A stretch of 45,154 bases of DNA from Euryarchaeota archaeon UBA462 (lineage in GTDB: Archaea; Thermoplasmatota; Poseidoniia; Poseidoniales; Thalassarchaeaceae). How positions within the stretch are numbered: position 1 is the stretch's first letter; each line of letters starts with the position of its first letter. Shown piece by piece: positions 1-7,453 of the stretch. A program made the position numbers and the translations under genes. A model generated the notes under the pieces. It had not been told where the DNA came from. It saw only the letters and a program-made list of their open reading frames with translations, and made no database searches. The stretch spans positions 122,865 through 168,018 of the forward strand of contig DAYD01000016.1 in assembly GCA_002506755.1 (NCBI GenBank), in the 5' to 3' direction.

Positions 1-155
1 AGCGCGGCTACGAGCGAGTCGTGGCCTCTGTTCTGTGCGTTCGTTGGTATGTCTTCATTCTCATTTGCGGCCACGATAGGGGCCATGGACATTGCACCAA
101 TGGTGAAAGAAACATAGATCCCTACAATGATCGGCATTATCATTCTGCTGTTCAT
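1..155 (-). CDS. Secreted protein, N-terminal part only
   Basis: The gene runs off the left edge, so only the first 51 codons are visible. It starts at an ATG whose complement is at 153-155. The visible protein begins with a short charged stretch (MNSRM), then a hydrophobic run with small residues ending near APIVAANEN, which reads as a Sec-type signal peptide. After it comes a polar Asn/Asp/Gln-rich segment. The mature function cannot be told. A TATA-like box about 60 bp upstream suggests a leader of roughly 35 nt. Confidence 0.6.
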   Translation of the reverse strand, partial: MNSRMIMPIIVGIYVSFTIGAMSMAPIVAANENEDIPTNAQNRGHDSLVAA

Positions 156-212
156 AATTCAACTGTGCAAACAATCCATTAATGAATGAATGTTCAAAAT
201 ACTTGTTTTATC

Positions 213-248
213 ATTTATAGTGGTGTTTAATCTTGGACATATTTGTCC
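213..248 (-). promoter_or_regulatory. TATA-like box and 14-bp palindrome upstream of the secreted-protein gene
   Basis: Read on the minus strand, TATAAAT lies at 213-219, about 60 bp before the ATG at 155. About 16 bp further upstream is the palindrome GGACATATTTGTCC (235-248), with 5-bp arms and a 4-nt centre. It sits between the stop of the TrmB-like gene and the promoter, so it could be an operator for the left-edge gene. The binding protein is unknown; the neighbouring TrmB-like regulator is a candidate by position only. Confidence 0.4.
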
Positions 249-258
249 GAGACATTAA

Positions 259-1641
259 TTATTCAGCCATGATTAAATTGTACTTGTGGAGGCCTTCGGG
301 TTCCTTCGATATGACCTCTCTAATTATAGTCACGTCTCCCCCATCCGGATAACGGGCTTTTAGGGCTCCTTCGATGATTCCGTCATCTAGAGCCCATATT
401 GGTAGGTTCTTTGATTCTGGACACTCCATGAATTCTACTCTGATGTGGAAATTTGGGTCTAATTCGTAGCTAAGCTGACCAAGCCCGGCATATTCCCACC
501 AATCCATCATTTCACTAAGGAATTCTATTTCCTGGTCTATGCTCTTAAGGCTAAATGCCAATTCTTCCCCTACCCTATTCCCTACCTGCCTGAGGAGTGA
601 CACAACATCTATGCCGAAAGATTTGAGACTGGAAATTCCACCTTCCTGAAGGTTTCTCCTAGCGTCACTAATCTCTAAACCAGATGCCAAGAATGCCTTT
701 GCATTGAAGGGGGTATCTTCATTTGGAAGGTGTGACTCGATTTTTAGGACCTCTCTTATTTTCTCGAGGAAGGAACCTTGATCTATGGTAAGCCTCAAGG
801 GATCCGTTATTTTTTGTTCAGTGAACCTACTAGACGCTGATTCGAAATGAATTCCTTCTTCCCATATTGTTTCAATCAGGTTTCTCTGATTCTCAGCGAA
901 TTGTTTGGACTCGATCACCAAAGCTGCTTCGTTCTTTCCTCTTCCTACTGGGTTTTCATCAGAGCTAAGGTATTGAATAACTTGGCTTTCATCCATCAAA
1001 ACCCCCTGAGCATCTAGATCATCCGTATGCCTAACCTCCACAGTTTCGTGCAACTCTTTGTAAAACCTAATTGTTCTCTTATCTAACTGTGCTAGAACTC
1101 TAACCTTGACTCCCCTATTTGCAGCGTCGTTAACGCTTGCAAGTGAGTCGCTCCTACACAATGGAAGTATCCCGAACCTTCCTAATATCAGTACAAAGTC
1201 TGATTGTGACTCTTCGGCCATCTTACTCAACCTATTCAGGATGTGGACTCTCTCCTTTAGTATCGTGAATTTAGGATTGTTCAACTCCTCTGGTTTGTCG
1301 TATGTGTAATTTGAGTTATCTATTGAGGATTGGAGGTCCTCGAATCCTTTTTCAATCCTAGATAATTGCTCCTTTCTAATTTCGATCAGATGCTTTACGG
1401 TCTCGTTGATTGGAGGACAATAAAACCTCATAGGCCTATCTGCTATTACCGTGACCAATCCGATGGTTTGCAATCTCTCAAGAGATTTATATGCGTCTAA
1501 TCTAGTGGTCCCGAGTGATTTTGCTATTTCACTTGCCTTTAGATTAGGTTTTTTGGATAGTACTTTTATTGCATCAACTTCTCTTTTTGTTAAACCTGCG
1601 TCGCTTAATATTTGATCCCAGTCCATTTCATTCATCTCCAT
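259..1641 (-). CDS. TrmB-family transcriptional regulator
   Basis: Residues about 10-75 form a winged helix-turn-helix of the TrmB/sugar-specific type (TKREVDAIKVLSKKPNLKAS, then a recognition helix around GTTRLDAYKSLERL). A short coiled coil follows (about 85-110). The next part (about 130-270) has the alternating strand pattern of the TrmB phospholipase D-like effector domain. The last 190 residues have no fold I recognise and make the protein longer than usual. The first possible start is a TTG at 1650; I use the ATG at 1641, and further ATGs lie at 1635 and 1626. The gene overlaps the end of the peroxiredoxin gene by about 14 bp, so the two are co-transcribed. A role in redox or sugar response is inference from that pairing. 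The ligand is unknown. Confidence 0.75.
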   Translation of the reverse strand: MEMNEMDWDQILSDAGLTKREVDAIKVLSKKPNLKASEIAKSLGTTRLDAYKSLERLQTIGLVTVIADRPMRFYCPPINETVKHLIEIRKEQLSRIEKGFEDLQSSIDNSNYTYDKPEELNNPKFTILKERVHILNRLSKMAEESQSDFVLILGRFGILPLCRSDSLASVNDAANRGVKVRVLAQLDKRTIRFYKELHETVEVRHTDDLDAQGVLMDESQVIQYLSSDENPVGRGKNEAALVIESKQFAENQRNLIETIWEEGIHFESASSRFTEQKITDPLRLTIDQGSFLEKIREVLKIESHLPNEDTPFNAKAFLASGLEISDARRNLQEGGISSLKSFGIDVVSLLRQVGNRVGEELAFSLKSIDQEIEFLSEMMDWWEYAGLGQLSYELDPNFHIRVEFMECPESKNLPIWALDDGIIEGALKARYPDGGDVTIIREVISKEPEGLHKYNLIMAE

Positions 1642-2092
1642 TTTTTGCAAGGGCTGACAGTATCACAGCTACATGTTTACGCGGCCTAAATAGCCAGTCG
1701 TAGACGTGATGAATAGTGTTGTCTGGACCTATGACGAAAGATGATTTTGATGGAAACATCCCAAGATGGAGTGGAACGCCATAAGCATCTGAAACATCTC
1801 GATTAGAATCCGACAAAAGGTAGAACGGTAAATCTAATTCATCCTTGAATTCCTTTTGCTGTTGCACAGTATCTTGACTGATCCCGATAACTTCAACCGG
1901 TGGTTCCAAAGAACGGAAGAGCTCGTACTGTTCCTTGAAACTTAGGCAACCTCTCTTGCAAGTCGGAGAACCGCTTTTGGCGAAAAAGAAAATAATCTTC
2001 CACTCGCCATCAAGCTGAGATAGTTCGAAGGCTTCTCCATCACTGGTTTGTAATTGAAAGTTTGGTGCCTTTTCCCCATCTCTCAGCGTCAT
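1628..2092 (-). CDS. Peroxiredoxin, BCP/AhpC-TSA type
   Basis: This 154-residue protein should reduce hydroperoxides with a thiol electron donor in the cytoplasm. It has the thioredoxin-like fold start (GEKAPNFQL), the central strand (WKIIFFFAKSGSP), and the active-site helix SPTCKRGCLSF with Cys45 as likely peroxidatic cysteine. A second cysteine, Cys49, lies four residues later; in E. coli BCP the spacing is five, so a resolving role is plausible but unproven. The C-terminal part (FVIGPDNTIHHVYDW) fits the family. The ATG at 2092 has a GGAG ribosome-binding site and a TATA-like box centred about 28 bp upstream. It is followed in the same operon by the overlapping TrmB-like regulator. Family assignment is firm; the reductant is unknown. 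Confidence 0.85.
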   Translation of the reverse strand: MTLRDGEKAPNFQLQTSDGEAFELSQLDGEWKIIFFFAKSGSPTCKRGCLSFKEQYELFRSLEPPVEVIGISQDTVQQQKEFKDELDLPFYLLSDSNRDVSDAYGVPLHLGMFPSKSSFVIGPDNTIHHVYDWLFRPRKHVAVILSALAKNGDE

Positions 2093-2114
2093 ATTGATTT
2101 CTCCAATGTTGTTG

Positions 2115-2126
2115 TATTTTTATTAG
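2115..2126 (-). promoter_or_regulatory. TATA-like box of the peroxiredoxin-TrmB operon
   Basis: On the minus strand CTAATAAAAATA precedes the peroxiredoxin ATG by about 28 bp (centre to A of ATG), the usual archaeal distance from TATA to transcription start. A GGAG motif also lies 11 bp before the ATG, so a very short leader is possible. Confidence 0.4.
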
Positions 2127-2140
2127 TCTGTTGTATAGTA

Positions 2141-2755
2141 TTACAGATCTAGGATATGACCCATTCTGTTTCTCTTTGTTGCCAGGTAGTTCTTGTTTTC
2201 GGTGGATATGCCACTCACGTGCGTTAGCCTCTCAACTATCTCAATTCCGTTATCCAACAGGCCTTGAATTTTAAGTGGATTATTTGTCATAAGTTTCACT
2301 CGATTTATTCCCACATCTTTCAGCATCTCAGCGGCGATGTCGTAGGTCCTAGCATCGGCCGGATGCCCAAGTGCGAGGTTAGCATCCAGAGTGTCATAAC
2401 CTATGTCCTGCAGTGCATATGCCTGTATCTTGGAGTGTAAGCCTATGCCTCTACCCTCTTGCCGTAGGTAAACTATAGCCCCATTACCCTCTTCCTGGAT
2501 CTTTTGCATTGCTGCTTTCAACTGTGGGCCGCAATCACACTTCATTGACCCAAATGCGTCACCAGTTAGGCATTCGGAGTGTATTCTGATTAGAGGGGGG
2601 TTATCATTCGAGATGTTCCCCGTGTAGAGCAGGGAATGTTCCTTCCCTTCTTCGTCTACTGTCACCCTTACTCTAAAGTTCCCAAATTCGGTGGGCAGGT
2701 AAGCATCGGCTTCGATGTCATTATGCTTGCTTCTGGGTCCAACTTGTATCGTCAT
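2141..2755 (-). CDS. ribA: GTP cyclohydrolase II (riboflavin synthesis)
   Basis: This enzyme opens GTP to 2,5-diamino-6-ribosylamino-pyrimidinone 5'-phosphate with release of formate and pyrophosphate, the first step to riboflavin. The family signature is complete: zinc ligands Cys62, Cys73 and Cys75 in SECLTGDAFGSMKCDCGPQL, the catalytic loop YLRQEGRGIGLHSK, then GYDTLDANLALG and KLMTNNPLK. The C-terminus MGHILDL also matches. At 204 residues it is the stand-alone bacterial-type length, without a fused DHBP synthase. A TTG lies one codon before the ATG at 2755, and the ATG is preferred. Many archaea use the unrelated GTP cyclohydrolase III (ArfA), so the bacterial type is notable. It is probably monocistronic; no other riboflavin gene is in the window. 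Confidence 0.93.
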   Translation of the reverse strand: MTIQVGPRSKHNDIEADAYLPTEFGNFRVRVTVDEEGKEHSLLYTGNISNDNPPLIRIHSECLTGDAFGSMKCDCGPQLKAAMQKIQEEGNGAIVYLRQEGRGIGLHSKIQAYALQDIGYDTLDANLALGHPADARTYDIAAEMLKDVGINRVKLMTNNPLKIQGLLDNGIEIVERLTHVSGISTENKNYLATKRNRMGHILDL

Positions 2756-2873
2756 CAATTTTTGCCTATCTTCCCTACCTTATCAATAGATGTTTGAGGT
2801 TGAAAACAAATATCCACGTTATTGTAAACGATATCCATTGATATTTCGTTATTTGAATAGAAGAAAGGGTTTC

Positions 2874-2904
2874 ACCGGGGCGGCCGAAATTTCGACCGCC
2901 CGGT
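2874..2904 (-). terminator. Strong GC-rich hairpin after the proteorhodopsin gene
   Basis: The sequence ACCGGGGCGG (2874-2883) pairs with CCGCCCGGT (2896-2904) with one bulged G, and the loop region contains the palindrome CGAAATTTCG. It begins 30 bp after the proteorhodopsin stop codon and is followed on the minus strand by a modest pyrimidine run (CCCTTTCTTC). It may act as a terminator or as a 3' stabilising structure for a highly expressed mRNA. Confidence 0.5.
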
Positions 2905-2934
2905 TTACGTAGTTCCGTAGCTGCTATTGTAGGA

Positions 2935-3735
2935 TTACGAGTCCATCTTTGCAGCGTACCATACCATCATACCGAAGGCGGTCTTGTTGACCAAATCAGC
3001 GATGTTGTACAGTATGTTGAGGGAATCCAAATCTGGGTTGTCTCCAGTTCCTAGGAAATACCCAATCGGATATATTGCCCACCCAACGGTGACAATTAGT
3101 CTCATGGAGGTGAACGCGAATTGGACACCTTCACTGCCAGATTCTGAAGCTTCCTTTACATCACCTGCCCAGATAGCATACAGGATGTATCCCCAACCAG
3201 CCATTCCGATGATCCACCAGATCATGGCATCTAACTCTATTACAGAATCCATTGCTCCGGATTCTCCAAAGAACCCTGCTACCAACATGATGACTGAAGC
3301 TCCCATCAGGTTTCTGAACATAGCAAATGATGCAGCTCCTATTGCTGCCATGATAAGGTAGAACTCTGCAATCTGCAGAGGGACCGTGATCAACCAGTCA
3401 ATGTACCTGTATACAAGGGGCGAAGAGCCATCCATGGCCCATACTTCCCTCATGTATGTGTAGTGGTACCATGCAACACCAGTCACTAGTGCTGCAACGG
3501 TCATTGACGTCTTCCACTTGTCATCTACATTCTGCCTCTCGATCAGGAAGAATGCAGTGGAGGCTAGCATTGCCGCTGTGGCAATCCAGAAGCTTATCCC
3601 CACCCAGTCATCCGATGCAAGAGCAGTCGTCTCAGCCGCCACCGTGGGCAGAGCTACCACAGCAAGAGCTGTGGCTCCGCCTATAGCTAAGCCTCTCGTC
3701 TTTCTTGTCTCAATATTATATGGACCTCTATCCAT
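2935..3735 (-). CDS. Proteorhodopsin, blue-tuned light-driven proton pump
   Basis: This is a seven-helix retinal protein that pumps protons out of the cell in light. Every key residue is seen: the proton acceptor Asp113 and donor Glu124 in RYIDWLITVPLQIAEF, the partner histidine His91 in YHYTYMREVW, and the retinal lysine Lys251 in ADLVNKTAFG. Position 121, matching tuning residue 105 of marine proteorhodopsin, is Gln, which is known to give blue absorption. The N-terminus (residues 15-40) is a hydrophobic Ala-rich stretch that looks like a cleavable signal. Length 266 is normal. The ATG at 3735 lies about 27 bp from a clear TATA box, so the mRNA is probably leaderless. No retinal synthesis gene is in the window. 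Confidence 0.97.
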   Translation of the reverse strand: MDRGPYNIETRKTRGLAIGGATALAVVALPTVAAETTALASDDWVGISFWIATAAMLASTAFFLIERQNVDDKWKTSMTVAALVTGVAWYHYTYMREVWAMDGSSPLVYRYIDWLITVPLQIAEFYLIMAAIGAASFAMFRNLMGASVIMLVAGFFGESGAMDSVIELDAMIWWIIGMAGWGYILYAIWAGDVKEASESGSEGVQFAFTSMRLIVTVGWAIYPIGYFLGTGDNPDLDSLNILYNIADLVNKTAFGMMVWYAAKMDS

Positions 3736-3758
3736 GTTCTTATGAGCCTATTTTATCC

Positions 3759-3767
3759 TTATATAAT
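3759..3767 (-). promoter_or_regulatory. TATA box of the proteorhodopsin gene
   Basis: ATTATATAA on the minus strand is centred about 28 bp from the ATG at 3735. This matches the archaeal TATA-to-start distance and implies a leaderless or nearly leaderless transcript. There is no ribosome-binding site before the ATG. Confidence 0.6.
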
Positions 3768-3878
3768 CTTGTAGACTAGAATTCCAAAAAACGGCTAAAT
3801 TATGGAAAAAATCGTCACACCGAGACGCAATTACAGTGAGAAAAATAAATTTAATTTAGTTTTTACATCTACGATACA

Positions 3879-3888
3879 ATATCATATA
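3879..3888 (+). promoter_or_regulatory. TATA-like box of the SRPBCC gene
   Basis: ATATCATATA ends 17 bp before the ATG at 3906, with its centre about 22-24 bp away. No ribosome-binding site is visible, so a leaderless transcript is likely. The 170-bp gap 3736-3905 therefore holds two divergent promoters and is otherwise AT-rich with nothing else seen. Confidence 0.45.
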
Positions 3889-3905
3889 CCCAACTAACCC
3901 CAAGC

Positions 3906-4415
3906 ATGGATATGAAGAATAAATGGCCATTGATCTGTAGGGCATCATTGGTTATCAAAATGAGTAGAAGGGAGATTTGGAGTATCATTTCTTCACCGGG
4001 AAACCTGGAGAATTTCCACCCATTTTGTGAATCGAACGATGTATCAATCTGGCCGGGAGTGGGGGCAAAGGATGAGATCAGATATCTAAGTGGTATGATT
4101 CTTCACCGAAGGTTCTTGATTTGGGAGGATCTTTCTGGGTACTCATTGATGATTGGAGAAGATGGGGGTCCCGAGTCATATGTTGAATGGCGTCTTGATG
4201 ATTCGGCAAAAGGATCCACCAAGGTCACAATCTCCGTTCACCCTTACTATCTCAGAAATTGGCCCCTTTTATTATCATCAGCCCCCTACATATCCTATGT
4301 GAGGCCAAAACTCAATCGGTACCTCAAATCAGTTTTGGCGGGACTTGCTCATTTCAGCGACACTGGCGATCGAGTTTCAAAAAATCAATTTGGAGAGCAT
4401 TCGTGGTTTTCCTAA
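3906..4415 (+). CDS. SRPBCC (START-like) superfamily protein
   Basis: The 169-residue protein has the order of elements of the SRPBCC/polyketide cyclase fold. A first strand (ASLVIKMSRREIWSIIS) leads into the typical helix-loop NLENFHPFCESN. Then come WPGVGAKDEIRYLSG, strands around FLIWEDLSGYSLMI and ESYVEWRLDD, the strand TKVTISVHPYY, and a long C-terminal helix (PKLNRYLKSVLAGLAHF). These proteins bind hydrophobic ligands in a deep pocket; the ligand here cannot be told. It is transcribed away from proteorhodopsin and overlaps the convergent MazG-like gene by 4 bp. A lipid or isoprenoid-binding role linked to retinal would be speculation. Confidence 0.65.
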   Translation: MDMKNKWPLICRASLVIKMSRREIWSIISSPGNLENFHPFCESNDVSIWPGVGAKDEIRYLSGMILHRRFLIWEDLSGYSLMIGEDGGPESYVEWRLDDSAKGSTKVTISVHPYYLRNWPLLLSSAPYISYVRPKLNRYLKSVLAGLAHFSDTGDRVSKNQFGEHSWFS

Positions 4416-4807
4416 TTATTGGTTCCGTTGTAATCAGTTATTCTAATCCCGAGATTTCCCATTTTTGCATCCCTAATCATGATCTTGTCCATCTTCCTGT
4501 GGAACTCACTTTCGAGATCTACTTCCATAGCAAGAGCGTGTCCCAAAATCAGTATCAATAAATCAGCGAGCTCCTCAGCGGACTCCTCAGGGGGCTTTCC
4601 CTTCGTTATTGCGGAGGATAATTCCCCTAGTTCCTCTATCGTTAATGCTATTCTATAACCCATGTCGTGACCGTTGTTCTTGGGAGCAGAAAATGAGTGT
4701 TTATGATGAAATTCAGCTACCCTAAACATCATACTGTTCCATGAGCCATCCGGCTCATCGGCGCCTTCAACTTGTATCCACTCATCTACCCTTAACCGTC
4801 TATTCAT
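4412..4807 (-). CDS. MazG-like nucleotide pyrophosphohydrolase
   Basis: The family hydrolyses nucleoside triphosphates to monophosphates, often as house-cleaning of damaged nucleotides. The metal-binding signature is seen in full: EELGE (Glu58, Glu59, Glu62) and EELAD (Glu78, Glu79, Asp82), separated by a short loop rich in Lys/Pro. The length of 131 fits single-domain MazG-like proteins. The N-terminal part (MNRRLRVDEWIQ, RVAEFHHKHS) is less conserved. It starts at an ATG 30 bp after the purine phosphorylase stop, in one operon with S3Ae and that enzyme. The link to nucleoside salvage suggests nucleotide pool control. Substrate unknown. Confidence 0.75.
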   Translation of the reverse strand: MNRRLRVDEWIQVEGADEPDGSWNSMMFRVAEFHHKHSFSAPKNNGHDMGYRIALTIEELGELSSAITKGKPPEESAEELADLLILILGHALAMEVDLESEFHRKMDKIMIRDAKMGNLGIRITDYNGTNN

Positions 4808-4837
4808 GAGATTGGGAAGTATGTGAGAAAGATGAAT

Positions 4838-5608
4838 CTAGTCATTGTTTTGTATTGATTGTAGTACAGAAATTACACAAGCCGCCAATGATTCTATCAT
4901 CTTGGAAGCCATTTGGTCAACAGCATAATGATCGATTTCCGCAGTGGGGTCATCAGGGGTCCGTCCTGCTGCCCAATTTGATGAGCAAATTAGTGAAACA
5001 TGTGGGATTTCATATTCTGATACAAGTCTCTGCTCGGGGCCCAGAGTCATCCCGACCACATGAGCGCCTAGCTTTTCTAGAGCGTTTATTTCTGCAGGAG
5101 TTTCAAATTGAGGACCAATGCATTGAGCAACGACCAAAGCTGATGGCGCAACTCCTTGGGTTTCCTCCAATTGATCTGTGCAGACGGAGATTATATCTTG
5201 ATCGAATGGAGAAGTTCTATCGGAGTGAATTGCTTCATTATCATGAAATGTCCAAGGTTTTGTGGACAGGTCCAGGACGTCAGATGCTAGCCCTACAGTC
5301 CCAGGGGGCATATTATCCGAGAATGAGCCTACTGAGTTTACACTCAATATTGCGTCAGGATTACAACTAACAGCGGCGTGAATGTTAGCTCTATGCTCTA
5401 TTCGGTGCGGAGGTGTTCTTTCCAGCCCCTCAGAGTGATGCCTATCAATCACAAATACTTGGCCTAATTCACCAGAAACCACTTCGATAGGAACTACTCC
5501 CCAAGGACTTTCTAATTCTAATTTCTCGGATTGGCGGCCTTCAATATCTTTCAAAATTGAGGAAAGTCCGCTCATACCGGTTCCGCACAACACGGAGATG
5601 CGAGGCAT
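4838..5608 (-). CDS. Purine nucleoside / methylthionucleoside phosphorylase
   Basis: This 256-residue member of the MTAP/PNP-II family cleaves a purine (methylthio)nucleoside with phosphate. Seen motifs are the N-terminal phosphate loop CGTGMSGL, RHHSEGLERTPPHRIEHRAN, the VNSVGSFSDNMPPGTV block, GPQFETPAEINALEKLGAHV, and VGMTLGPEQRLVSEY. The PPH variant (human MTAP has a different residue pattern there) is common in archaeal enzymes that accept methylthioinosine or 6-oxopurine nucleosides, but substrate cannot be fixed from sequence. The ATG at 5608 lies 4 bp after the S3Ae stop, so they share a transcript. Confidence 0.85.
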   Translation of the reverse strand: MPRISVLCGTGMSGLSSILKDIEGRQSEKLELESPWGVVPIEVVSGELGQVFVIDRHHSEGLERTPPHRIEHRANIHAAVSCNPDAILSVNSVGSFSDNMPPGTVGLASDVLDLSTKPWTFHDNEAIHSDRTSPFDQDIISVCTDQLEETQGVAPSALVVAQCIGPQFETPAEINALEKLGAHVVGMTLGPEQRLVSEYEIPHVSLICSSNWAAGRTPDDPTAEIDHYAVDQMASKMIESLAACVISVLQSIQNND

Positions 5609-5612
5609 CTCC

Positions 5613-6515
5613 TCACTCCGAGAGTCTGGCGATCAGGTCTGCTTTCTTGCCTGAAACAGGCTTGCCGGCCTCTTTGAGTAGAGATTTTAATTGAGAAACT
5701 GTCATTGATTCATAATTCAATTCATCTTCTGGCTCAGAATCTTGTGTTTCATCAGCATCTTCTTGGACAATTTCCTCTTCCACGATGGCATCTTCTTCGA
5801 TTTCATCGGCCTCCTCGTCAGAATGTATTTCTTCGGAATCATTTGCCGCGGCTTCCTTAGCAGCTTTTTCTTCGGCCTTGATTTCTTCAAGTGTTGGCCC
5901 GTCGTCAATTATCACACCATCCTGTATAAGTTGGCTTCTCCTGAAGAAGACAGATCTTACTGGTTGTACCTTTGAAACTGCTTCACTTACACTCTCTTCC
6001 AGTGAACCATCCATCAGGGCCTTCTGTACCGCAATCCAAGTAGCGGCAGAACAGAACTTGATCACCACATTTCTTGCCACTGTTCTGGTTTCTTGTTTTT
6101 GACTTCCCTTTATTCTGGATCTGCTAACTATGAATGGCTTAATTCTGATGAAGTATCCATCATCAGTAACGACATCGATTGTGTCGTCTATTTTACCTCG
6201 GTCTCTCCTGATTTGGCGCCTCACGTAGTCCTTTTGAACATCATGTCCAACGAATTCTGTCAATGCGTCGTTGCCAACTACTTCTTTGATCCGGAATTTT
6301 ATTTTCACATGCATTTTACTGAAGTCACCATCAAGTTCGTTCTGCATCATCTCATAAGGCCTTCCGACCAACATGTCTTCTTCTTCGGCAAGGGTCTCTC
6401 CGATAACCTTGAATGACCACGGATTTCTGGGGGCTCTAATAGAATACCAGCGCTTTGCTTTCCATTTATCCTTCTGCCTTCTTGCTGCCGCCCTTGCCGA
6501 TGCTCCTTTCGCCAT
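5613..6515 (-). CDS. rps3ae: Ribosomal protein S3Ae (eS1) with acidic linker and C-terminal SAP domain
   Basis: Residues 1 to about 205 are a complete S3Ae: MAKGASARAAARRQKDKWKA, the NPWSFKVIGETL block, then VKIKFRIKEVVGNDALTEFVG and RTVARNVVIKFC. This protein sits on the 30S platform near the mRNA exit. A long very acidic linker follows (about 210-262, mostly Glu/Asp/Ala), then residues 265-300 (MTVSQLKSLLKEAGKPVSGK) read as a SAP helix-extended-helix motif. I chose the ATG at 6515 because homologues start MAKG; the upstream in-frame extension to 6683 is unlike S3Ae and overlaps the divergent gene. Standard S3Ae proteins lack the SAP tail. It heads an operon with the phosphorylase and MazG genes. 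Confidence 0.93.
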   Translation of the reverse strand: MAKGASARAAARRQKDKWKAKRWYSIRAPRNPWSFKVIGETLAEEEDMLVGRPYEMMQNELDGDFSKMHVKIKFRIKEVVGNDALTEFVGHDVQKDYVRRQIRRDRGKIDDTIDVVTDDGYFIRIKPFIVSRSRIKGSQKQETRTVARNVVIKFCSAATWIAVQKALMDGSLEESVSEAVSKVQPVRSVFFRRSQLIQDGVIIDDGPTLEEIKAEEKAAKEAAANDSEEIHSDEEADEIEEDAIVEEEIVQEDADETQDSEPEDELNYESMTVSQLKSLLKEAGKPVSGKKADLIARLSE

Positions 6516-6646
6516 TTGAACGACTCCATGTTTCGGGGGCTGCCCCGTTTGCGAGCCATCCGAAATACACCGAGTATTTGAACGAAATGTAGTGTTTGAA
6601 ACCTTGGCAACAGTTGCATTCAAGGTATTGAGGCCATAGCGAGACC

Positions 6647-7078
6647 GTGTCAGTGCATGGCGGGTTATGGCGAGTCCATGCAAGCGCGGTGGACGACATT
6701 ACTCTGATCACTGACTCTCTTGGATGGTTGTGCGGCGACAGGGATGGAGTGGAGGTTCAAAGAATAAAGTCGGCGTTAGGAGCACCTATGTATTGTATTG
6801 AGTGCAAGATGAGCTCCAAGGTTGCGAAGGAATCCTTGTGTAAGATTGACTCTGATTCATTGTTAGCGTTGCTGTCTGAAGGCTTACAGTCTAGAATTGA
6901 TGAAGACAAGGTTCTGCACATTAGGGTCGGATTAGAAGGATTGGTGATGGGTACTCCGTTCGTAATTAGGAGCAGGAACTATGGTGTTGTCAAGGGTAAT
7001 TTCAAACTAGAAGTATATCCCGGTCAAAATCCACACGATATTGCCGTGAACCTGATCAAAGATGTGGCAATTAAATGA
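6647..7078 (+). CDS. Predicted exosome-associated RNA-binding protein (COG1325-like)
   Basis: The 143-residue protein starts at a GTG (6647, or a second GTG at 6653). It contains the features of the small archaeal RNA-binding family often linked with the exosome: an N-terminal strand with HASAVDD, a helix, a middle QSRIDEDKVLHIRVGLEGLVMG that matches the LHIRLDKQ-type block, and a C-terminal basic strand ending in VYPGQNPHDIAVNLI. It is divergent from S3Ae; about 130 bp separate the two chosen starts. A role in RNA turnover is family knowledge; the match is by eye, so the assignment is moderate. Confidence 0.5.
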   Translation: MSVHGGLWRVHASAVDDITLITDSLGWLCGDRDGVEVQRIKSALGAPMYCIECKMSSKVAKESLCKIDSDSLLALLSEGLQSRIDEDKVLHIRVGLEGLVMGTPFVIRSRNYGVVKGNFKLEVYPGQNPHDIAVNLIKDVAIK

Positions 7079-7124
7079 CAAGACACAAGCCTTGATATGC
7101 TATTCCCGCTTACGATTTTAATGT

Positions 7125-7400
7125 ATGACTCACGTTGTTACCAGCGCATGTGTTGACTGCAAATACCAAGACTGCGTTCATGTATGCCCAGTAGAAGCTT
7201 TTAGGGAAGCCGAAGAATATCTGGTTATAGATCCCGACGAGTGTATAGATTGCGCCGCTTGCATACCTGAGTGCCCGACTGAAGCAATATATGCCGACAC
7301 TGATTTGCCCGATGAGGAGATGGCTTGGTTAGAGAAGAATGAAGAGGAGGCTCCCAACCTCCCCATAGCGGAAGGCGACTCGCCTGTCCTAGCAGATTAA
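7125..7400 (+). CDS. fdxA: Seven-iron type ferredoxin (3Fe-4S / 4Fe-4S)
   Basis: A 91-residue electron carrier close to Azotobacter ferredoxin I. The cysteines are Cys9, Cys12, Cys17, Cys21, Cys40, Cys43, Cys46 and Cys50, in CVDCKYQDCVHVCP and CIDCAACIPECP. By family knowledge Cys9, Cys17 and Cys50 hold the 3Fe-4S cluster, and Cys21, Cys40, Cys43 and Cys46 the 4Fe-4S cluster. The cysteine at position 24 of the Azotobacter protein is Ala here (PVEAF). The C-terminal acidic tail fits the family. A weak TATA-like TTGATATG about 28 bp upstream suggests a near-leaderless start. Its redox partner is not evident. Confidence 0.9.
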   Translation: MTHVVTSACVDCKYQDCVHVCPVEAFREAEEYLVIDPDECIDCAACIPECPTEAIYADTDLPDEEMAWLEKNEEEAPNLPIAEGDSPVLAD

Positions 7401-7453
7401 TTGGCATTATTTTGCGAACATAGGTTCTTGAATAGCCACCCAGAGCGTGAGGT

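Noticed and set aside
6516..6683. N-terminal extension of the S3Ae reading frame
   Set aside because: Homologues start MAKG at 6515; the extension has no S3Ae similarity and overlaps the start of the divergent gene.
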